This document shows, piece by piece, positions 23,955-33,169 of a stretch of DNA of 64,000 nucleotides (position 1 is its first letter; every line of letters starts with the position of its first letter). The DNA is taken from NCBI RefSeq assembly GCF_003369795.1, contig NZ_CP026730.1:7059001-7123000 (forward strand). The letters run 5' to 3'. A model generated the notes under the pieces. It searched no databases. It saw only the letters and a program-made list of their open reading frames with translations, and was not told where the DNA came from. This DNA is from Streptomyces sp. CB09001. Its GTDB lineage: Bacteria; Actinomycetota; Actinomycetes; Streptomycetales; Streptomycetaceae. The position numbers and the translations under genes are program-made.

Positions 23955-24413
23955 ATGCGTGACAGGGACACGACTCAACCCGTCGTCGAGCAGCGCGGCA
24001 GGGAAACGGGCCGCCGGTACCGGCCGCGCCGGCCCGCCGACGCGCGCGAGGCGGTCGAACGCGCCGTCACCGAGTGCCGCGGCGCCGACGGCCGGGCGTC
24101 GTGCGACGCGGGGGCCCTGTCGGACGCCGTGCTCGTCGCCTCGGAGCTGACCACCAACGCCATCCTGCACGGTGGCGGCATCACCGACTTCCGGGTCGAC
24201 GTCGTGGGACCGCGCGTACGACCGGGCGTGCGCCTCTCGGTGTGCGACCGCAGCCACGACCTGCCGGTGGCGGTGCCGTCCGACGACGACCTGGGCCGTC
24301 GACGCCTCGGCGGCCGGGGCTGGCCGATCGTCTGCCGACTGGCCCGCGAGGTGCGGGTGGCAGATCTTCCCTCGGGCGGCAAGTGCATCACCGTGGTCGT
24401 TCCGCTGTCCTGA
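23955..24413 (+). CDS. HATPase protein, anti-sigma/RsbW type
   Basis: The 152-residue protein has a GHKL ATPase domain with N-box VASELTTNAILHGGG and G-box-like region around LGGRGWPIVCRLA, and it ends IPLS-like VVVPLS. Such proteins bind sigma factors or anti-anti-sigma STAS partners and can phosphorylate the latter. GGGAG lies 7 bases before the ATG. A SigB-family sigma gene follows 184 bases downstream on the same strand, so it is the natural candidate partner (inference). The intervening gap has a small hairpin. Confidence 0.88.
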   Translation: MRDRDTTQPVVEQRGRETGRRYRPRRPADAREAVERAVTECRGADGRASCDAGALSDAVLVASELTTNAILHGGGITDFRVDVVGPRVRPGVRLSVCDRSHDLPVAVPSDDDLGRRRLGGRGWPIVCRLAREVRVADLPSGGKCITVVVPLS

Positions 24414-24517
24414 TGACTTTTCGAAAAGCGGAGTTTGTTCCACCGGGCCGGGGGCAGTCGCAGATTCGTGCTTCGGACCGGAGGCGCAGCAGCGGAAGCG
24501 GCAGGGCTGCTTCGGTG

Positions 24518-24534
24518 CCCCGGCTGTGCCGGGG
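24518..24534 (+). terminator. Small hairpin between HATPase and sigma genes
   Basis: CCCCGGC-TGT-GCCGGGG is a 7-bp stem with a 3-base loop, 105 bases past the HATPase stop and 64 bases before the sigma start. It could be a terminator or a 5'-leader structure of the sigma mRNA. Confidence 0.35.
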
Positions 24535-24597
24535 ACGACCCGGGCAGCGCCGTTTCCGCGGAAAGTCCCTGAGACCACCGTTCAGGAGCGGATCCGC

Positions 24598-25470
24598 ATG
24601 CTCATAGAAACGCCCACCATCCGTCCCGGTACCCCCCAGCCCACCCAGCCCGTCCACCCCTCGACCGCCTCCGCACGCCGACGCCACGACGACGCCCCCG
24701 ACACCATGGTGCTCTTCGGCCGCCTGGCGGGGCTGGCGGACGGCCCCGAACGCGACGCCGTCCGCGACGAACTCGTCACGGCCTGGCTGCCCATGGCCCA
24801 CCGGATCGCCGGGCGGTTCCGGGACCGCGGGGAGTCCATCGAGGACCTCCGCCAGGTCGCGGCTCTCGGCCTGGTCAAGGCCATCGACCGCTTCGACCCC
24901 GAGCGCGGGGCCTTCGAGAGCTACGCCGTGCCCACCATCACCGGCGAGGTCAAGCGCCACTTCCGCGACCGGATGTGGGCCCTGAGGGTGCCCCGCCGGG
25001 TCCAGGAACTGCGCAACAAGGTGCGCGTCGCCCGCCGGGAACTCGCCCAGAGCCCGGGCAGTCCCGAACCCTCGGTGGCCGCCCTCGCGGCCCACACCGG
25101 GCTGAGCGAGGACGAGGTCGGCGCCGGGATGGAGGCGCTGGAGAGTTTCAGCACCCTGTCGCTGGACGCCGAGCTGTCGGCGGGCGACGACGGCTACAGC
25201 CTCGCGGACACCCTCGGCGCGGCCGACGCCTCGTACGACACGGTGATCGACCGCGAGTCCGCCAAGGAGGGCCTTCGCAGGCTGCCCGAACGGGAGCGCG
25301 CCATCCTCTACATGCGCTTCTTCGAGGACATGACGCAGAGCCGGATCGCCGACTGCCTGGGCATCTCGCAGATGCACGTCTCGCGGCTCATCAGCCGCAG
25401 CTGCGCCCGCGTCCGCGACGAGGCGATGGGGCAGCGCCCGGCCCGGCCCGGCCACCCGGCGCGGGCCTGA
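24598..25470 (+). CDS. RNA polymerase sigma factor, SigB/SigF/SigG family
   Basis: The 290-residue sigma factor has region 2 (about 50-120: LVTAWLPMAHRIAGRFRDRG, DLRQVAALGLVKAIDRFDPE and YAVPTITGEVKRHFRD), region 3, and region 4 with LPERERAILYMRFFEDMTQS followed by RIADCLGISQMHVSRLISR. This is the stress and differentiation group IV-like (SigB/SigF) class, controlled by partner switching. The start ATG at 24598 has AGGAG upstream. In S. coelicolor terms it resembles SigM by position as I recall. The neighbouring HATPase is its likely anti-sigma. A second family member is at 58303. Confidence 0.93.
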   Translation: MLIETPTIRPGTPQPTQPVHPSTASARRRHDDAPDTMVLFGRLAGLADGPERDAVRDELVTAWLPMAHRIAGRFRDRGESIEDLRQVAALGLVKAIDRFDPERGAFESYAVPTITGEVKRHFRDRMWALRVPRRVQELRNKVRVARRELAQSPGSPEPSVAALAAHTGLSEDEVGAGMEALESFSTLSLDAELSAGDDGYSLADTLGAADASYDTVIDRESAKEGLRRLPERERAILYMRFFEDMTQSRIADCLGISQMHVSRLISRSCARVRDEAMGQRPARPGHPARA

Positions 25471-25525
25471 TGGGCCGCGGCGCCGACGAGCCGGACGGCG
25501 GGGACACGGGGAGGGGGCGGGACGG

Positions 25526-25771
25526 ATGCTGATGCCACACCCCGCGGTGCTGCGCAGACTCCTCGCGGAGTACGAGGTGGCCGCGGTGAACGAGCCCGCC
25601 GACGCGACGGGCGAACCGGGCCCGCGGACCCGGGACCTGGCGTACACGCTGTGCGTGTCGACCGGCACGCGTGACGTGCGCCGGGCCCTGGAGACGGCCC
25701 GGCGCCACCTCGCGGACGCACCGGCGCCGGAACCCGCACCCGGCGCCGCCCACGCGGGCGTGGCGGACTGA
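25526..25771 (+). CDS. DUF5133 protein
   Basis: The 81-residue protein matches the small Streptomyces DUF5133 family: MLMPHPAVLRRLLAEYEVA, the conserved core DLAYTLCVSTGTRDV and a short helical tail. A paralogue occurs at 53754-54026 beside the glgE operon (core YTLCVLMGKR). Both lie near stress regulators. No enzyme motif, signal or membrane helix is seen. The gene sits 55 bases after the sigma gene and may be read with it; a strong hairpin follows. Confidence 0.8.
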   Translation: MLMPHPAVLRRLLAEYEVAAVNEPADATGEPGPRTRDLAYTLCVSTGTRDVRRALETARRHLADAPAPEPAPGAAHAGVAD

Positions 25772-25800
25772 GACGAGGGACGGCCAGGGGCACGACGGCA

Positions 25801-25833
25801 CCGCCCGTACACCGCCCGTCGGTGTACGGGCGG
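25801..25833 (+). terminator. Strong hairpin after the sigma-DUF5133 unit
   Basis: CCGCCCGTACACCG and CGGTGTACGGGCGG form a perfect 14-bp stem with a 5-base loop, 30 bases past the DUF5133 stop. There is no T-run, but the stem is the strongest in this part of the window. Confidence 0.65.
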
Positions 25834-25955
25834 TCCTACGACCACGGCCCCCGCGGTGTGGCCGGGCGATGCGGGGCATGCGGAGTCCGGGACGGGAGGC
25901 CCACCCGGACACCGGCCAGGGGTCTGAGCCGCCCGGCACGGGGAACACGGGGCGA

Positions 25956-26390
25956 ATGAACGAACACGAGATTCCTCCGCCGGACGGACGTCCCGTGGAC
26001 GTCTACCTCGACCTCCTGCGCGTGCGCATGGCCAGCGACGACTACCAGCTACTGCTCAGCGTGGTGGAACCGGTCCTCCAGGCGATCGACGAGCAGCAGA
26101 TGCCGACCATCGACTTCTCCCTGGACGGGGACAGCACCGAGGCGCTGCCCCAGGAGATCAGGGACGAGGCCGCACTCGTCATCGCCACCGCCGTCACCGG
26201 ACGTCTCGACAACGAGGTCGTCGAGATCAGCACCGACGTGACCGGCCCGGTCCGGGTCGTCACCGACGCGGCCACCGCCTCCGACCCCGAACGACTCGGC
26301 GAGATCGCCGACTACCTCAAGGAACGCCACCAGCAGAACGAGGAGCTGCGCGGCATCGCCGAGGCGAGCGGTCTGCCCAGCGACTTCTGA
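25956..26390 (+). CDS. Acidic protein of unknown function
   Basis: The 144-residue protein is acidic and probably cytosolic, with alternating helix and strand: VDVYLDLLRVRMASDDYQL, FSLDGDSTEALPQEIRDEAA and a charged helical C-terminus ERLGEIADYLKERHQQNEEL. I do not recognise a family. The ATG at 25956 follows a purine-rich stretch (GGGGAACACGGGGCGA). It stands between the hairpin at 25801 and the convergent FUSC gene, so it is probably monocistronic. Confidence 0.65.
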   Translation: MNEHEIPPPDGRPVDVYLDLLRVRMASDDYQLLLSVVEPVLQAIDEQQMPTIDFSLDGDSTEALPQEIRDEAALVIATAVTGRLDNEVVEISTDVTGPVRVVTDAATASDPERLGEIADYLKERHQQNEELRGIAEASGLPSDF

Positions 26391-26413
26391 CCCTCACCAC
26401 CCGGGCGGGACCG

Positions 26414-28672
26414 TCACCGCCGAGGCGCCCCGACGGACACGCCCAGCGGCCGGGCGAGGCCGACCACCGCCTCGTCCAGCCGCTCCAGGTGCCGCAGCAC
26501 CCGACCCGTGATGCGGCCGTACCGCGGCACTCCGGCGGCGTCCGGCTCCAGCAGCGAGGCGATGCTCGGCCCGGTCTCCACCCGCGTCCCGGCGTTCTCG
26601 TCCGCGACGTGGGCGGCGATCGCCTCGATGTTGCGCACCGTGCGCCGCACCGCGCCGCGCAGCCGCGGGTCGGCCGCGATCGAGGGGTGGGTGGGCAGCA
26701 ACTCGGCCGTCGCCGCCAGCGACCGCGCGTGATAGGCGCAGGTCTCCAGCAGCGCCACCACGTACTGGGCGGTGTCGCGCCGGGCCCGCAACGGCGTGAT
26801 CGGATGGGTCAGCGGCTGGGTGGCGGCCCGCAGGTCGCCCAGTGCCTGGTCCAGCTCCCGCGCGGTGTCCAGCAGGTCGGCCTCCGGCCCGCCGCTGAGC
26901 TGGTCGACCGCGCCCTCCGTGACGTCGGTGAGCCGCTCCAGCACCGTGCCGAGGAGTTCGTTCGTACGCCGGTCGGTGCGGATCGGCAGCACCAGCGCCG
27001 CCGCCACGATCCCGCAGGCCGCGCCGAGCGCCGTCTCCTCCACCCGCAGCAGCAGCACCGACATGCTGTAGGTGTGCAGCAGCGTGTACAGCAGCCCGAG
27101 CATCGCGGTGACGAAGAACGACATCAGCGTGTAGGACAGCGGCGCCGTGTAGAACATCGCGAAGATCAGCACCAGTACCAGGCCGAACGCGGTCCAGGTG
27201 TGGTTGCCCACCAGTCCGGCCAGCACGATGCCCGCCACCACCCCCAGCACCGTGCCCAGCAGCCGGCGGTAGCCCTTGACCAGGATCTCGCCGGTGGAGG
27301 CGGTGTTGATGAACACGATCCAGCATGTGAGCACCGCCCAGTACCAGCGCTGCGAGGACAGGAACTCGCCGCCGACGATGGCCAGCGAGGACCCCACGGC
27401 CACCTGCACCGCGGCGCGGGTGGTGGGCCGCCGCAGCCCGGTCTGCTCCTCCTCCTCGGCCGCCTCCTCACCGGCGTCGATGGCCGCGTCCTCGGCGTCC
27501 AGCTCCTCCCGCGAACGGGCGGTGGCCGGTGAGTCGTCGGACTCGTCCTGCGGCCCGTCCAGCGCGATCCTGAGGCCCATCACCGCGCGCGCCGTCTCAC
27601 CGACGCCGCGGAACACGTCCTGGACGGCCGCGGTCGCCTCGGGCAGGTTCTCCTCGTCGCGGTAGCCGAGCAGCCGGTTGCGCAGGTGGGACAGCGCGGT
27701 GCCGCGTGCCTCCGCCGGCGGCCGGAGCACCAGGGTGCGCAGCGCCGTGAGATCGCGGCGCAGCAGCTCCGTGGCCTCGCCCGGTGCGGGTGAGTGACCC
27801 ACCGCGGGAGCGGGCGCGCCCGGCAGATGCAGCGTGAGGGTGTCGGCCCGCTCGGCGCTGCGCGCGGTCAGCAGCAGCAGACCGAGGCGCTCGGCGGCGA
27901 TCTCGGCGTCCGCGATGCGCCGCTGCACCAGGCGTGCCGTGGACGCGTCGGGCGTGCCCTCGTCCAGCCGGGACTGGATCATCAGGGCCGTCTCGTGCAG
28001 GCGCGCGGTGCCGTCGCGCAGGCGCTCCAGCGTCCTGTCGATGTCGTCGGGGCCCGCGTCCAGCAGATCGAGCTGCGTCGCGATCAGCTGGGCCAGCCGT
28101 GCCCGGAAGGCCTGCCGCAGAAGGCTCAGGATGCGCACCGGCGTGGCCGGGACCACCCCGAAACGCACCACCGCGCTGGACGCGAACGCCACGGCGACGG
28201 CGGCCCACAGCCCCGGGAGTCCGGACACCTTCCCGCCGACGAACAGCGACACGAAGTAGACCTGGAAGCCGATCAGACCGAGCGCGGTGCCCCGGTCGCC
28301 GAACCGGCGGACGAAGACCGCGCAGAAGATCAGGACGACGAAGAAGGCGTCGCCGACGACGACCCGCGAGGAGAGCAGTGTGCTCAGCGAGACCGAGGCC
28401 AGGGCGACGGGCAGGCCCAGCGCCAGCGTGACCGCCTGCGGGCCCGGTTCCTTCTCCCGGATGGCGAACGTCGCGACCATCGCCGCCATGGCGCCCGCGA
28501 CCAGATGCTTGACGTCCACGCCGAACACGGCGAGCACGCCCAGCGTCAGCGCGATGGCGCCCACCGTCCGCAAGCCCGCCGTCAGCCGCAACAGCCCCGG
28601 GTCGGACGCGGCGACGCGGTCGCGCAGCCTTGTCCGCGCCGAGCGTCCCGCTGCCTTCACGCCGCCGTACAC
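26414..28672 (-). CDS. FUSC-family membrane protein
   Basis: The 752-residue protein has the FUSC/aromatic-acid-exporter (YccS/AaeB-like) layout: a block of about six membrane segments near the N-terminus (about 30-175), a long charged cytoplasmic domain, an acidic linker (AEEEEQTGLRRPT-like at about 405-425), and a second membrane block at about 425-590 with the family stretch RRLLGTVLGVVAGIVLAGLVG (first 18 of these are the motif). Family members export aromatic carboxylates or protect against toxic metabolites. It is alone and convergent with the unknown acidic gene. The substrate is unknown. Confidence 0.85.
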   Translation of the reverse strand: MYGGVKAAGRSARTRLRDRVAASDPGLLRLTAGLRTVGAIALTLGVLAVFGVDVKHLVAGAMAAMVATFAIREKEPGPQAVTLALGLPVALASVSLSTLLSSRVVVGDAFFVVLIFCAVFVRRFGDRGTALGLIGFQVYFVSLFVGGKVSGLPGLWAAVAVAFASSAVVRFGVVPATPVRILSLLRQAFRARLAQLIATQLDLLDAGPDDIDRTLERLRDGTARLHETALMIQSRLDEGTPDASTARLVQRRIADAEIAAERLGLLLLTARSAERADTLTLHLPGAPAPAVGHSPAPGEATELLRRDLTALRTLVLRPPAEARGTALSHLRNRLLGYRDEENLPEATAAVQDVFRGVGETARAVMGLRIALDGPQDESDDSPATARSREELDAEDAAIDAGEEAAEEEEQTGLRRPTTRAAVQVAVGSSLAIVGGEFLSSQRWYWAVLTCWIVFINTASTGEILVKGYRRLLGTVLGVVAGIVLAGLVGNHTWTAFGLVLVLIFAMFYTAPLSYTLMSFFVTAMLGLLYTLLHTYSMSVLLLRVEETALGAACGIVAAALVLPIRTDRRTNELLGTVLERLTDVTEGAVDQLSGGPEADLLDTARELDQALGDLRAATQPLTHPITPLRARRDTAQYVVALLETCAYHARSLAATAELLPTHPSIAADPRLRGAVRRTVRNIEAIAAHVADENAGTRVETGPSIASLLEPDAAGVPRYGRITGRVLRHLERLDEAVVGLARPLGVSVGAPRR

Positions 28673-28793
28673 TCTCCCGATTCACAGCCGGCCTCACAGC
28701 CGGTTCCAGCCACGCCCCGGCCGGTTCACGCCGAGATCCACTTCTCAGCATGTCATGCCCCGGTCCGTTACGGGAGGTGGGGGCGGCCGGGGG

Positions 28794-30170
28794 TCACCGC
28801 TTGGCCCGGTCCGCCTCCGCGACCCGCTCCCGCACCTGTTCCGGTGTCAGATAGGCGTCGGTGTACTCGAAGTCCTTCAGCTTGGCGGGCTTGCGGGCCT
28901 GGAAACCGGTGCGGACGAAATCGTCGCCGGCGACGGCGTTGAGCGCCCAGTCCGCCGCGACCCGGGCCTTGGCCACGCCGGTGCGCAGCGCCGACCAGTG
29001 GTAGCCGCGGGCCACCGCCTGCGCGGGCAGGCCCGTCAGCTCGACCCCGAGCGGCTTGGAGACCGCGTCGGTGCCGCCGAGGTCGACGACGAGCCCCAGG
29101 TCCTTGTGGACGTACGGCCGCAGCGGCTGGTTGCGCAGGGTGGCGATGAGGTTCTCGGCGACGTGCCGCCCCTGCCGCATCGCGTGCTGGGCGGTGGGCG
29201 GGCAGACGGCGCCCTCCTGGCCCTTGGCGAGGTCGGGTACGGCCGCGGAGTCGCCCAGCGCGAACACGCCGTCGTGGTTCGGCAGGCACATCTCGGCGGT
29301 GACCGCGAGCCGTCCCCTGACCGTCTCCGCGCCCAGCGTCGCGATCAGCGGGCTCGCCACCACGCCCGCCGTCCAGATCAGCGTGCGGGTGGGCACCACC
29401 CGGCCGTCCGTGAAGGTGACCTCCTCGGGCGCCGCCTTGGCGATGGACACGCCCAGGGAGATGTCGATGCCGCGCCGGGTCAGGATCTGCTGCGCGTCGC
29501 GGCCGAGCTTCTCGCCCAGCTCCGGCATCAGCTTCGGCGCGATGTCGATCAGATGCCACTTGATCAGCGCCGGGTCCAGCCGGTTGTAGCGCTTGACGGC
29601 CGCGTGCGTCAGCCGTTGCAGACACGCCGCGGTCTCGGTGCCCGCGTAACCGCCGCCCACCACCACGAACTGCAGCCGGGAGGCACGCTCCGCGGGGTCC
29701 TGGCTGGCGTCGGCGAGGTCGAGTTGGGAGATGACGTGGTCGCGGACGTACGCGGCCTCCGCCAGCGTCTTCATGCCGAACGCGTTGTCCGTGAGTCCCG
29801 GGATGTCGAAGGTGCGGGTGATGCTGCCGGGCGCCAGCACGATGTAGTCGTAGGGCTCGTTGACGATCCGGTCGGTGATGGTGCGCACCACACAGACCTT
29901 CGCCTCGAGGTCCACCCCGATGGCGCCGCCCGGGATGATCCGGGTCCGGTAGCGGCTGCTGCGGCGCAGGGAGAGCGCGATCGACTGGGGGGCGAGCACC
30001 CCGGCGGCGACGTGCGGCAACAGGGGGAGATAGAGCTGGTAGGAGAACGGCGTCACCAGGGTGACGTCGGCCTCGCCGGGGGAGAGCTGCCGCTCCAGAC
30101 GACGGACGCACTCCACGCCGGCGAAACCTGCGCCCACCACCAGGATCCTGGGTCGTGTCACGGTGTTCAT
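28794..30170 (-). CDS. ndh: Type II NADH dehydrogenase (NDH-2)
   Basis: The 458-residue flavoprotein has two Rossmann motifs: FAD at ILVVGAGFAGVECVRRL and NADH at FVVVGGGYAGTETAAC. It also has FALGDSAAVP and the quinone-side stretch CPPTAQHAMRQG. NDH-2 passes electrons from NADH to menaquinone at the membrane without pumping protons; there is no membrane helix, so binding is peripheral, probably by its amphipathic C-terminus. The ATG at 30170 has AAAGGG directly against it, so the GTG at 30161 is an alternative. It follows the stressosome operon at a 207-base distance, so it probably has its own promoter. Confidence 0.92.
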   Translation of the reverse strand: MNTVTRPRILVVGAGFAGVECVRRLERQLSPGEADVTLVTPFSYQLYLPLLPHVAAGVLAPQSIALSLRRSSRYRTRIIPGGAIGVDLEAKVCVVRTITDRIVNEPYDYIVLAPGSITRTFDIPGLTDNAFGMKTLAEAAYVRDHVISQLDLADASQDPAERASRLQFVVVGGGYAGTETAACLQRLTHAAVKRYNRLDPALIKWHLIDIAPKLMPELGEKLGRDAQQILTRRGIDISLGVSIAKAAPEEVTFTDGRVVPTRTLIWTAGVVASPLIATLGAETVRGRLAVTAEMCLPNHDGVFALGDSAAVPDLAKGQEGAVCPPTAQHAMRQGRHVAENLIATLRNQPLRPYVHKDLGLVVDLGGTDAVSKPLGVELTGLPAQAVARGYHWSALRTGVAKARVAADWALNAVAGDDFVRTGFQARKPAKLKDFEYTDAYLTPEQVRERVAEADRAKR

Positions 30171-30377
30171 CCCTTTCTGCGACTCCGGGGCCATCTGCCG
30201 CGAACGCCGTTCGCCTGCCCGTGGATCGCCGCTTCGCACCTCGTCCATGCCACCGCGCCCGCACCGCCTCGGCCAGCCGGGTGCGGCAGGCAGGCGACAC
30301 GTCCTGATCACCACCATGCCCCGCCCGGGCCCGCAGCGCACCGGGCGGGAGCGAACCGCTCGGAAATTTCCCGGGGA

Positions 30378-32111
30378 TCAGTCCGTACCACGCAGGTGAC
30401 ACAGCAGCAGACACACGTCGTCGTCCCGCTCGGAGTCGCTGAGCATCGGACGCAGGATCCCGTCGGCCGAGCCCTCCAGGTCCGCGTCCAGCTCCGCCGG
30501 ACCGAACGACCCGAGCGCGTCCGCCAGCCGCGCGATGCCCGGGTCTATGCCGCGGGCGCGGCGCTCCACCAGACCGTCCGTGTACAGCGCGAGCGTCGAA
30601 CCGGGCGCCATCGGCACCCTGTGGTCCGCGATCACCTGGCGCATCGGGATGCCGAGCATCGCACCGGGTTTGGCGTCCAGGGTGCGAACCCGTCCGTCCG
30701 GGGTACGCAGCACCGGCGGCGGATGACCGGCGGCCGCCCACGTCACCGTCGGGTCGTCGGGGTGGAAGCGGGCGATGACCGCGGTGGCGAACAGGTCGGG
30801 CTGCAAGTGGTGCAGGAAGGTGTGCAGTTGGGTCAGCAACTGCCCGGGGCTGCCCCCGTCGACCGCGTACGCGCGCAGCGCGGTGCGCAGCTGGCTCATC
30901 ATCACGGCCGCCCGCAGCCCGTGCCCGGTGACGTCCCCGACCACGGCGATGACACCGCCGTCGGGCTGCCGGAAGGCGTCGTACCAGTCGCCGCCGATGT
31001 TCAGCCCGTGGGTGGCCGGCAGATAGCGCGCGGCCAGGGCGAGCCCGGGCGGGGCCGGCAGCTCCGTCAGCAGGGCCCGCTGGAGCGTCTCGGCGATGTC
31101 GCGGTTGTGCTGGTAGCGCTGGGCGTGATCGATCGCGATGCTGGCCCGCCGGGTCAGCTCCACCAGCATCACGGCGTCGTCCGGGTCCCAGCGGTCCCCG
31201 GGCGGGGACAGGGTCACCACGCCCAGCGGCGCCTGCCGCGTCGGCAGCGGGATGCACAGCAGGGGCCGGTCCGGGGCGAGCGCCGAGGGCGGCTGGTCGT
31301 CGACGCCGGGCAGTCCGCCGGGATGCGCGGCGGCGTACTGCGGGCGACCGGTGCGGGCGGCGACCACCGCGGCGGCCGCGTGGGCGGGCCCCGGCCGGTC
31401 GCCGTCCTGGTCGAACAGCCAGATGTCCACACCGTCCGCGTACTCCGGCACCAGCAGCTCCGGCAGCCTGCGGACGATCTCGTGATGGTCCAGTGACGCC
31501 GTCAGCACCGCGCTCGCGTCCGCGAGGAACGTCAGCCTGCGCCGGGCGTGCTCCGCCTCCGTACGCGCCTTGCGCTCGGCGGCGAACGCCTCGCGCTGGG
31601 CCCGCCCGGCGGCGTCCAGCTCGGCGTGCAGCGCCACCACGCCCTGGTTCGTCTGCTGGAGCTCCTCCCGGTGGAAGTCGACCAGGCCCTCCTGCTCGGT
31701 GAGCCGCTCCAGCACCAGCGCCGTGTCCTCGTCGGCACCCAGCAGTGCCTCAGCCAGCTCCGCCGGGTCGTCCGCCACGGCGGCGGCGCCGACGTCCGCC
31801 GACGCCTCGGGGCACGGCACCGTGACCCGCCACGGCGGCTGTCCCGCGGCAGCGGCCTCGGGCGACGGCGTCACCACGGCGTGCAGCACGCGCTGCCCGG
31901 CCTCCGGAGCGGTGCGGGAGAGCGTGCCCGTCTCCAGGGTGAGCCGCCAGGTGCCGCCCTTGGTCAGACACTGCCGCAGCTGTGCGCCGAGGGCGGCCGT
32001 CAGCCGCGCGCGTTCCACGGGCGGCACACCGAGGGCCGTCGCCAGACGTGCGGCGGCGATGCGTGCCGCCGCCGCGCCGGTGACGTCGCTGATCTGCCAG
32101 GTTCGGGTCAT
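30378..32111 (-). CDS. GAF-containing PP2C phosphatase (RsbU/SpoIIE type)
   Basis: The 577-residue protein ends in a SpoIIE/RsbU-type PP2C domain (about 355-577): GGDWYDAF, VVGDVTGHGLRAA, LYTDGLVERR and DDDVCLLL metal ligands. A GAF sensor domain precedes it (about 190-340), and residues 1-130 look like a diverged HATPase-like fold without ATP motifs. Such enzymes dephosphorylate STAS anti-anti-sigma proteins and so activate sigma factors. Its start overlaps the stop of the RsbT/RsbX fusion gene (ATGA), so it ends the rsb operon and occupies the RsbU position. Confidence 0.9.
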   Translation of the reverse strand: MTRTWQISDVTGAAAARIAAARLATALGVPPVERARLTAALGAQLRQCLTKGGTWRLTLETGTLSRTAPEAGQRVLHAVVTPSPEAAAAGQPPWRVTVPCPEASADVGAAAVADDPAELAEALLGADEDTALVLERLTEQEGLVDFHREELQQTNQGVVALHAELDAAGRAQREAFAAERKARTEAEHARRRLTFLADASAVLTASLDHHEIVRRLPELLVPEYADGVDIWLFDQDGDRPGPAHAAAAVVAARTGRPQYAAAHPGGLPGVDDQPPSALAPDRPLLCIPLPTRQAPLGVVTLSPPGDRWDPDDAVMLVELTRRASIAIDHAQRYQHNRDIAETLQRALLTELPAPPGLALAARYLPATHGLNIGGDWYDAFRQPDGGVIAVVGDVTGHGLRAAVMMSQLRTALRAYAVDGGSPGQLLTQLHTFLHHLQPDLFATAVIARFHPDDPTVTWAAAGHPPPVLRTPDGRVRTLDAKPGAMLGIPMRQVIADHRVPMAPGSTLALYTDGLVERRARGIDPGIARLADALGSFGPAELDADLEGSADGILRPMLSDSERDDDVCLLLCHLRGTD

Positions 32112-33169
32112 GGGCCATCCGGCGGGTTCGGGGCCAGCACGGCGACGGCGGTGTCGTCCCGCACGGGCCGCGCCGAGCTGCTGGCGTCACGGATCGTGAC
32201 GGCGGCGGTCACCGCCGGGTCGGTGGTGGTGCGGCAGGTGTCGGACGTCGGCGACCAGCGGCTCGGCAGACCGTCGCTGTGCAGGACCAGCACCCGGTCG
32301 TCGGCCCAGGCGGTCTCCTCCTCGCGCAGCGTGGTGGGCCGGTGGGTGCCGACGATGCCGGGCCGCGACACCAGGTGCCGCCAGGTGCCGCCCTCGCACA
32401 GCCGCGCCCCGATGTTGCCGACGCCGGTGAACCGGAGGACCGAGGCCCGCGTGTCGACCTGGGCCACCGCGACGGCGGCGCCGCGGGTGCCGGACAGCGC
32501 CCGGTCCAGTCGCCGCACCGCCTCGCCGGGCGGCAGGTGGGCCGAGGCGCGCAGTGCCTCCACGGCGGCGGTCGAGGCACGGGCGGCCTCCGGGCCGTGG
32601 CCCAGACCGTCGGCCAGCATCAGCGTGACGAGGTCGCCGTCCCGGACCCAGGCCCAGGCGTCGCCCGAGTACTCCGCGCCGCCGAACGGGACGTTCACCG
32701 CGCCGGCCCGCAACCGTCCCGCCGGACCGGGATCGGCGGCGCGGGACCCGGACACGCCGATCCGGGCGACCACCACCGTGCCCCGGCCGGGGACGCTGTG
32801 CAGGTCGAAGTCGTCGGCGACGCGCGCGCAGGTGCCGAGGCCCGCCCCCAGGGAGCCCGTGGTGGTGAAACCGTCGCGCAGCGCGGCGGAGACGTCGGCG
32901 ATCCCCGGGCCGTGGTCGACCGTCGCGACCTGCACGCGCGGCCTCGGCTGCCCGCCGGCCGCGAGGACGGGAGGGTCGACCACGTCGACGACGACCCGGC
33001 CGCCCCCGGCGTGCTTGAGCAGGTTGGTGGCCAGCTCGGTCGCCACCAGCGCCGCCGCCGAGGTCCGCTGCTCGTCGAGACCGGCCAGGGCCGCCGCGTG
33101 CTCGGCGGCCACCCGGGCGTCCCGCACCCGGGTCGAGTCGTGCACCGGGACGTCCCACACGCGGGGCAT
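32108..33169 (-). CDS. HATPase-PP2C fusion (RsbT-like kinase plus RsbX-like phosphatase)
   Basis: The 353-residue protein fuses an RsbT-like GHKL kinase (about 1-140; VATELATNLLKHAGGG, DHGPGIADVSAALRDGFTT and LGAGLGTCARV) to an RsbX-like PP2C domain (about 150-350; MLADGLGHGPEAA, LHSDGLPSRW, RDDTAVAVL). One polypeptide thus contains a kinase-like and a phosphatase-like domain that would act on the same STAS partners. Start and stop are shared with its neighbours by 1- and 4-base overlaps, so it is coupled in the operon. Confidence 0.9.
   Translation of the reverse strand: MPRVWDVPVHDSTRVRDARVAAEHAAALAGLDEQRTSAAALVATELATNLLKHAGGGRVVVDVVDPPVLAAGGQPRPRVQVATVDHGPGIADVSAALRDGFTTTGSLGAGLGTCARVADDFDLHSVPGRGTVVVARIGVSGSRAADPGPAGRLRAGAVNVPFGGAEYSGDAWAWVRDGDLVTLMLADGLGHGPEAARASTAAVEALRASAHLPPGEAVRRLDRALSGTRGAAVAVAQVDTRASVLRFTGVGNIGARLCEGGTWRHLVSRPGIVGTHRPTTLREEETAWADDRVLVLHSDGLPSRWSPTSDTCRTTTDPAVTAAVTIRDASSSARPVRDDTAVAVLAPNPPDGP

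Noticed and set aside
30171..30377. Gap between ndh and the PP2C gene as a small gene
   Set aside because: No reading frame with a ribosome site and reasonable composition; probably the ndh promoter region.
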